From Lysobacter sp. yr284 (GTDB taxonomy: Bacteria; Pseudomonadota; Gammaproteobacteria; Xanthomonadales; Xanthomonadaceae), in contig NZ_FNPT01000009.1 of NCBI RefSeq assembly GCF_900107375.1, positions 40,262-104,261 on the forward strand: a DNA stretch of 64,000 nt. Reading direction: 5' to 3'. Positions 60,328 to 64,000 of the stretch are shown piece after piece; the first letter of the stretch is position 1, and every line of letters starts with the position of its first letter. The translations under genes were made by a program, and so were the position numbers. The notes below the pieces were generated by a model. That model did not search any database. It was given only the letters and a program-made list of their open reading frames with translations, and had not been told where the DNA came from.

Positions 60328-61683
60328 TCAACCCGCCGCGGCGCCCATCTGCGGCAACCTCGCGCGCAACTCGCGCCGCAGCAGCCACAGCACCGTCGCC
60401 GCCTGCAGCACGGTCGTGCCGACCGACAGCGACCACAACTGGCGCAGTTCGAAGCCCGGATGCTGCGACAGCCAGACCGCCGGCAGCGCGAACGTCGCCA
60501 GCCGCGAGGTGCTGGCGTACAGCGCCGGCCGGGTGTTGCCGAGCGCCTGGAACATGCCCGAGCAGGTGAAGATCAGCCCCGAGGCGACGAAGTTCCACGA
60601 CACGATGCGCAGGAAACCGGCGGCGACTTCGGCGGCCTGGGTGTTGTCGGCGAACGGGCGCATGAACCACTCCGGCCGCCACTGGCACAGCAGGGTCAGC
60701 GCGAACATCGCTACGCTGCCGATCAACGCGGCGCTGCGGAAGGTCGCCAGCACCCGCTCGCCGCGGCCGGCGCCGACGTTCTGCCCGGCCACCGGCGCGA
60801 CCGCGAAGGCGATGGCCATGATCGGTAGCAAGATCGCCTGCATCACCCGCATGCCGATGCCGTAGCCGGCCTGGGCGTCGGTGCCGAGGCCGCGCAGGCA
60901 CCAGTAGGTGACCGCCATGAACACGAACATCAGCGCGAATTCGCCGCCCGGCGGCAGGCCGATGGCGAGGATCCGCCGCCACACCGGCGGCTGCGGCCGC
61001 AGCTGGCGCGCGTCGACGCCGACGTAGCGCTCCAGGCGCGCGAAATACAACAGCATCAGCGCCACGCCGACCGTGATCGAGATCGAGCTGGCCCAGCCGG
61101 CGCCGGCGACGCCGAACGCGCGGCCGGTCAGCCAGCCGGCGATCAGCACCGGCGCCAGGATCGCGTTGAGCACGACGGTGACGATCTGCACCAGCATGGT
61201 CGGCTTGGAGATGCCGGTGCCGCGCAGCGCCGCGCCGAGCGCGACCAGCGCGAACTGCAGCGCCAGCCCGGGCAGGAACGCGTGCAGGTAGGCGACGCCG
61301 GCCGCGGCGCTGGCCGGGTCGGCGGCGATCGCGCGCATGTAGGCGCCGCTGAAGGCGTAGCCGGCGATCAGCGTGACCACCGCGGCGAGTGCGGCCAACA
61401 GCAGGCTTTGGTTGAACACGCGGTTGGCGTCGCCGGCGTCCTTGCGGCCGCAGGCCTGGGCGATCAAGGCCATGGCGCCGACGCCGAGCACCTGGCTCGC
61501 GGCCATGACCAGGAACTGCAGGTTGCCGGCCGCGCCGACGCCGGCGATGGCGGCGTCGCCCAGGCGCGAGACGAAGTAGAGATCGATCAGCACGTAGAGC
61601 ATCTGGAACGCCATGCCGACGCCGATGGGCACGGCGAGCGAGATCAGGTGTTTGGGGATCGAGCCTTGGGTGAGGTCGCGCAT
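60328..61683 (-). CDS. MATE-family multidrug/sodium antiporter
   Basis: A 451-residue inner-membrane exporter with 12 predicted helices in two MatE halves (about 12-175 and 235-400). The start MRDLTQGSIPKHLISLAVPI and LRGTGISKPTM, MFQALGNTRPALY segments are typical of the NorM/DinF-like MATE group, which uses Na+ or H+ gradients to expel cationic drugs. Substrate is not readable. The ATG at 61683 starts at the conserved N-terminus; the open frame continues upstream through a tandem repeat without family similarity. It has its own transcription unit. Confidence 0.93.
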   Translation of the reverse strand: MRDLTQGSIPKHLISLAVPIGVGMAFQMLYVLIDLYFVSRLGDAAIAGVGAAGNLQFLVMAASQVLGVGAMALIAQACGRKDAGDANRVFNQSLLLAALAAVVTLIAGYAFSGAYMRAIAADPASAAAGVAYLHAFLPGLALQFALVALGAALRGTGISKPTMLVQIVTVVLNAILAPVLIAGWLTGRAFGVAGAGWASSISITVGVALMLLYFARLERYVGVDARQLRPQPPVWRRILAIGLPPGGEFALMFVFMAVTYWCLRGLGTDAQAGYGIGMRVMQAILLPIMAIAFAVAPVAGQNVGAGRGERVLATFRSAALIGSVAMFALTLLCQWRPEWFMRPFADNTQAAEVAAGFLRIVSWNFVASGLIFTCSGMFQALGNTRPALYASTSRLATFALPAVWLSQHPGFELRQLWSLSVGTTVLQAATVLWLLRRELRARLPQMGAAAG

Positions 61684-61918
61684 GCGGGGGGGCCTGTGGG
61701 TGGGGCGCGCAGAAGCAGAGGGCGGGTCGGGAAAAACGCGACTGCCGATGCGGCCGACGCGGCGAAGCAGCGAAGCGGATTTGGAGCCGTCTCTGGGCGC
61801 CGGCGCGGATTGCGGGGTCGGTGTTGCCTTGTGCGTGGCGTGGCGCGACGCGGCTCGGCTCGGCGATGCGGTGTTCGTATTGCGGTACGCGTGGAAGCGA
61901 TTCGGTGTTGGTGTTGCG

Positions 61919-62040
61919 GCCTTCGTACAAGCGCTGCGGCGCTGGTGTTGCGGCCTTCGTACAAGCGCTGAAGTGCTGGTGTTGCGGTCTTCGTACAAGC
62001 GCTGCAGTGCTGGCGTTGCGGTCTTCGTGCAAGCGCTGCG
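61919..62040. repeat. 34-bp tandem repeat array
   Basis: Units at 61919, 61953 and 61987 are full length and a fourth at 62021 is truncated after 20 bases. The unit is G(C/T)CTTCGTACAAGCGCTG then NNGNGCTGG(T/C)GTTGCG; units differ at 4-6 positions. Because 34 is not a multiple of three, the array cycles reading frames and is not a protein repeat. Confidence 0.92.
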
Positions 62041-62145
62041 GATCGGATTCGCGCTGTCCCCCACGAGCTGTCTTCGAGCGGTCGCCTGGATGCGACGCGC
62101 ATCGGTGGGAGCGACGGTCGGCGGCTTCCTGGCCGCCTGTTCAAA

Positions 62146-62185
62146 CCGTCATCCCCGCGAAGGCGGGGATTCAGAGACTTCAGCG
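62146..62185. repeat. Palindromic repeat, TCCCCGCG/CGCGGGGA family, half element
   Basis: CCGTCATCCCCGCGAAGGCG then GGGATTCAGAGACTTCAGCG. The tail is the reverse complement, slightly diverged, of the GCTGGAGTCTGTGGATTCCC segment at 3057-3076, tying both to one family. Confidence 0.75.
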
Positions 62186-62398
62186 CCATCCCTGGATCGA
62201 AGCGACGCGGAACCGGGCTCGGCGCAAACGACGGCCGACGGATTGCGCGATGTCTTCTTCCACCTGTCGCCCCTCGAAACCGAAACCGGCGACATCCGCG
62301 CCGCGCTGCGACGCCGCCCCCGAGTATTCCGCCGCAGCGAAGCGACTCGCGACGGGTACTCGCGGAACCGCGCTGGATGCGAAACCGCGCCGCTGCTC

Positions 62399-63031
62399 TT
62401 ACGTCGCCGGCGTCGCCGACACGGCGAACGCGTCGCCCGCGAGCGCGAGCAGGTACTCGCGCACATCCGCCGGCCAGGCGTCGAGGCGCTGCACGAAGCC
62501 GGCGCGGTCGCCGGCGAACAGCGCGCGGGTGGCGTCCTCCGCGCCGGGCGCGTTGCCGGCCAGGGCGTTGAGGCAGCGGTAGGCGGCTTCGCGCGCGAGC
62601 CGCTGGCGCATGCCGGCCTCGCCTTGCTTGCGCGCCTGGTCGATGAGCTTGCGCAGGGTGACCGAGGCGCCGCCGGGTTGCGCTGCGAGCCAATCCCAGT
62701 GGCGCGGCAGCAAGGTGATCTCGCGCGCGGTCACGCCCAGGCGCGGACGGCCGCGGCCGCGCGGGGCCGGCTCGGCGTGCGGCGGGTCGCCGGCCGGCTC
62801 GGCCTCGGCCTCGGCCGGCAAGTCGCGGTAGCGCTCGGCCACGGCCTGCGCGTCGCCGCCGAGGTGCAGGTCGATCTGCTGGCCGGTGCGGTCGTCGAAC
62901 ACCAGCAGTTCGGCGTCGCCGGCGCGCGCGGCGGCGGCGTGCACCGCGACGGCGACGTCGGCGAGGCGGCCGCGGGCCAGCAGGCGTTGGCCGGCGAAGG
63001 CGGTGTAGCCGGGGGCGAGGGGCGTGGTCAT
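62399..63031 (-). CDS. DUF2239-family protein
   Basis: A 210-residue soluble protein without signal peptide. The N-terminal half (YTAFAGQRLLARGRLADVAVAV, ELLVFDDRTGQQIDLHLGG) and C-terminal half (GRGRPRLGVTAREITLLPRHWDWLAAQPGGAS, split as GRPRLGVTAREITLLPRHWD) match DUF2239, which contains a ribbon-helix-helix-like PRLGV...RHW(D/E)WL segment. Function is not known. The ATG at 63031 fits a predicted promoter about 23 bases upstream, at 63061-63089. Single-gene unit. Confidence 0.88.
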   Translation of the reverse strand: MTTPLAPGYTAFAGQRLLARGRLADVAVAVHAAAARAGDAELLVFDDRTGQQIDLHLGGDAQAVAERYRDLPAEAEAEPAGDPPHAEPAPRGRGRPRLGVTAREITLLPRHWDWLAAQPGGASVTLRKLIDQARKQGEAGMRQRLAREAAYRCLNALAGNAPGAEDATRALFAGDRAGFVQRLDAWPADVREYLLALAGDAFAVSATPAT

Positions 63032-63060
63032 TGGGGAGGATCGGTGGGGCGAGGTCGCGA

Positions 63061-63089
63061 ATATTATCCGGGTATAATTTACGTGGCAA
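63061..63089 (-). promoter_or_regulatory. Strong sigma70-like promoter for the DUF2239 gene
   Basis: On the minus strand, -35 TTGCCA (63084-63089) and -10 TAATAT (63061-63066) with a 17-base spacer, in an AT-rich island. A perfect TATAAT on the plus strand (63073-63078) overlaps it but lacks a matching -35. Confidence 0.75.
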
Positions 63090-63457
63090 GTGGTTGGAGC
63101 CCGTTTCGTACGGTTCCGGCACCGGGCCTGCCGCCCGGCCGTGTGTCCCCAAGCGTCGATCCGTGCGACGGCTCGATCCGACCAGCTCCCGATGCCCGCG
63201 TCCCGAGCCATCGATCCGCCAGCCCCGCAGCGGCTCCGGCCCGCACGAATCCGTCGCCGCACCAGCGCAGCCGGATCGCGCGACCCCGAGGCCGAAACTG
63301 CCGCGCCGCAGCATTGCGCGGCCGGCCTGACGGCCGGCGTCGCCGCCAACGCGCCATGCGGTAGCGCGACGCTAGACCTCGCCCGCCGCGCGCAGGCCGC
63401 GCCCGCGACCGCGCGGCGGCGGGGCTAGAGTCGGCCGACCTCATCAGGAGCAAGACC
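63090..63457. other. Spacer between DUF2239 and DUF5671 genes
   Basis: No gene is supported and no known repeat family is seen. The last 15 bases hold the CAGGAG ribosome binding site of the following gene. Confidence 0.5.
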
Positions 63458-64000
63458 ATGGCCGCCGGCATCACCGCCTTGGAGCGGTTCGTCCATCAAG
63501 CCCTGGCCAGCGGACAGTCGCGGCAGAGCACGGCGCAGGCGCTGGTCGCGGCGGGCTGGAGCGAAGCGCAGGTGCGCGGCGCGCTCGGCGCGTACGCCGA
63601 CAGCGACTTTCCGGTGCCGGTGCCGCGGCCGCGCGTGTCGGTGTCGGCGCGCGAGACCTTCGTGTACCTGCTGACCTTCAGCGCGCTGTACGTGGTCGCC
63701 TTCCATCTGGGCGACCTGTGGTTCGACCTGATCGAGTTCTATCTGCCCGACCCGATCGAGCCGTACGCGTACTGGGGCAGCGGCGTCGACGATTCGCTGC
63801 GCAGCTCGGTCGCCGCGCTGGCGGTGGCGTTCCCGTTGTTCGCCTGGCTGTGCCACCGGATCGACGCCGACGTGCGCCGCAATCCGGGCCAGCGGCTGTC
63901 GCCGGTGCGGCGCTGGCTGACCTACCTGACCTTGTTCCTGGCCGCGGCGGCGTTGATCTGCGATGCGGCCGCGCTGCTGTACCACTGGCTCGGCGGCGAG
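63458..64000 (+). CDS. DUF5671-domain membrane protein (3' end beyond window)
   Basis: The first 181 residues of a gene that runs off the window. The N-terminus is a small helical domain (ERFVHQALASGQSRQSTAQAL) that resembles a SHOCT-like oligomerisation segment, followed by ETFVYLLTFSALYVVAFHLGDLWFDLI, a charged loop and two further membrane helices (SSVAALAVAFPLFAWLCHRI, LTLFLAAAALICDAAALLYH), the DUF5671 pattern (sequences shown in part). CAGGAG lies 8 bases before the ATG. Function unknown. Confidence 0.8.
   Translation, partial: MAAGITALERFVHQALASGQSRQSTAQALVAAGWSEAQVRGALGAYADSDFPVPVPRPRVSVSARETFVYLLTFSALYVVAFHLGDLWFDLIEFYLPDPIEPYAYWGSGVDDSLRSSVAALAVAFPLFAWLCHRIDADVRRNPGQRLSPVRRWLTYLTLFLAAAALICDAAALLYHWLGGE

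Larger units (their letters stand above)
61684..62398. other. Repeat-rich spacer upstream of the MATE gene
   Basis: No gene is supported. It contains a 34-bp tandem repeat array (61919-62040, with a degenerate unit from about 61885) and a TCCCCGCG-family palindrome (62146-62185). The MATE promoter should lie in 61684-61900, but no clear -35/-10 pair was found. Confidence 0.6.

Noticed and set aside
61919-62040. CRISPR-like spacing of the 34-bp repeats
   Set aside because: The repeats are directly adjacent, with no unique spacers, and there are no cas genes nearby.
60328-62064. Longer MATE protein starting upstream in the tandem repeat
   Set aside because: The extra N-terminal residues are translations of the 34-bp repeat, and the conserved MATE N-terminus starts at the ATG at 61683.

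Overview
This is a chromosomal segment from a very GC-rich gammaproteobacterium. Gene content and order (fimV-truA-trpF-trpBA-accD, tpiA-secG-tRNA-Leu-nuoA-N, tRNA-fMet-rimP-nusA-infB-rbfA-truB-rpsO-pnp), secreted serine protease and surface-protein genes, and dense GTAG-type intergenic palindromes point to the Xanthomonadaceae, most likely Lysobacter. The genus is an inference; no 16S gene is present.

Layout. 0.5-7 kb: a LysM murein transglycosylase, a YhhN-family membrane protein, a hypothetical protein, and a minus-strand group sco - psd - lipoprotein. 6.9-20.9 kb: prmB, aroC, a D-2-hydroxyacid dehydrogenase, asd, fimV, truA, trpF, trpB, trpA, accD and glmM, all on plus; this is amino-acid, fatty-acid and envelope precursor metabolism with pilus hub protein FimV embedded. 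21.3-26.8 kb: an accessory block (PbgA/YejM-like sulfatase-fold membrane protein, 2-oxoglutarate oxygenase, secreted trypsin-like protease, hypoxanthine-DNA glycosylase) sits between glmM and tpiA. 26.9-43.7 kb: tpiA, secG, tRNA-Leu(GAG) and the complete 14-gene NADH:quinone oxidoreductase operon nuoA-N. 44.1-54.2 kb: initiator tRNA and the rimP-nusA-infB-rbfA-truB-rpsO-pnp transcription/translation/RNA-decay cluster, the same order as in E. coli. 54.3-64 kb: accessory end with a probable decayed gene, a 1573-residue secreted protein with eight SpaA/prealbumin-like repeats, a MATE exporter, a DUF2239 gene and a DUF5671 membrane protein cut by the window edge.

Intergenic regions carry several families of palindromic repeats: a GTAG/REP family, a ~97-bp long-hairpin family with a conserved loop, a TCCCGCG-GCGGGA family, a TCTCCCGC family and AATCGGG/ATTCCC-bracketed spacers. 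There is also a 34-bp tandem array upstream of the MATE gene. No CRISPR array, prophage, insertion sequence or rRNA was found.

The most interesting object is the repeat protein at 55.4-60.1 kb. Every repeat has the Lys, Glu and terminal Asn expected of self-forming isopeptide (SpaA/Cna-B type) domains, unusual for a Gram-negative secreted protein.
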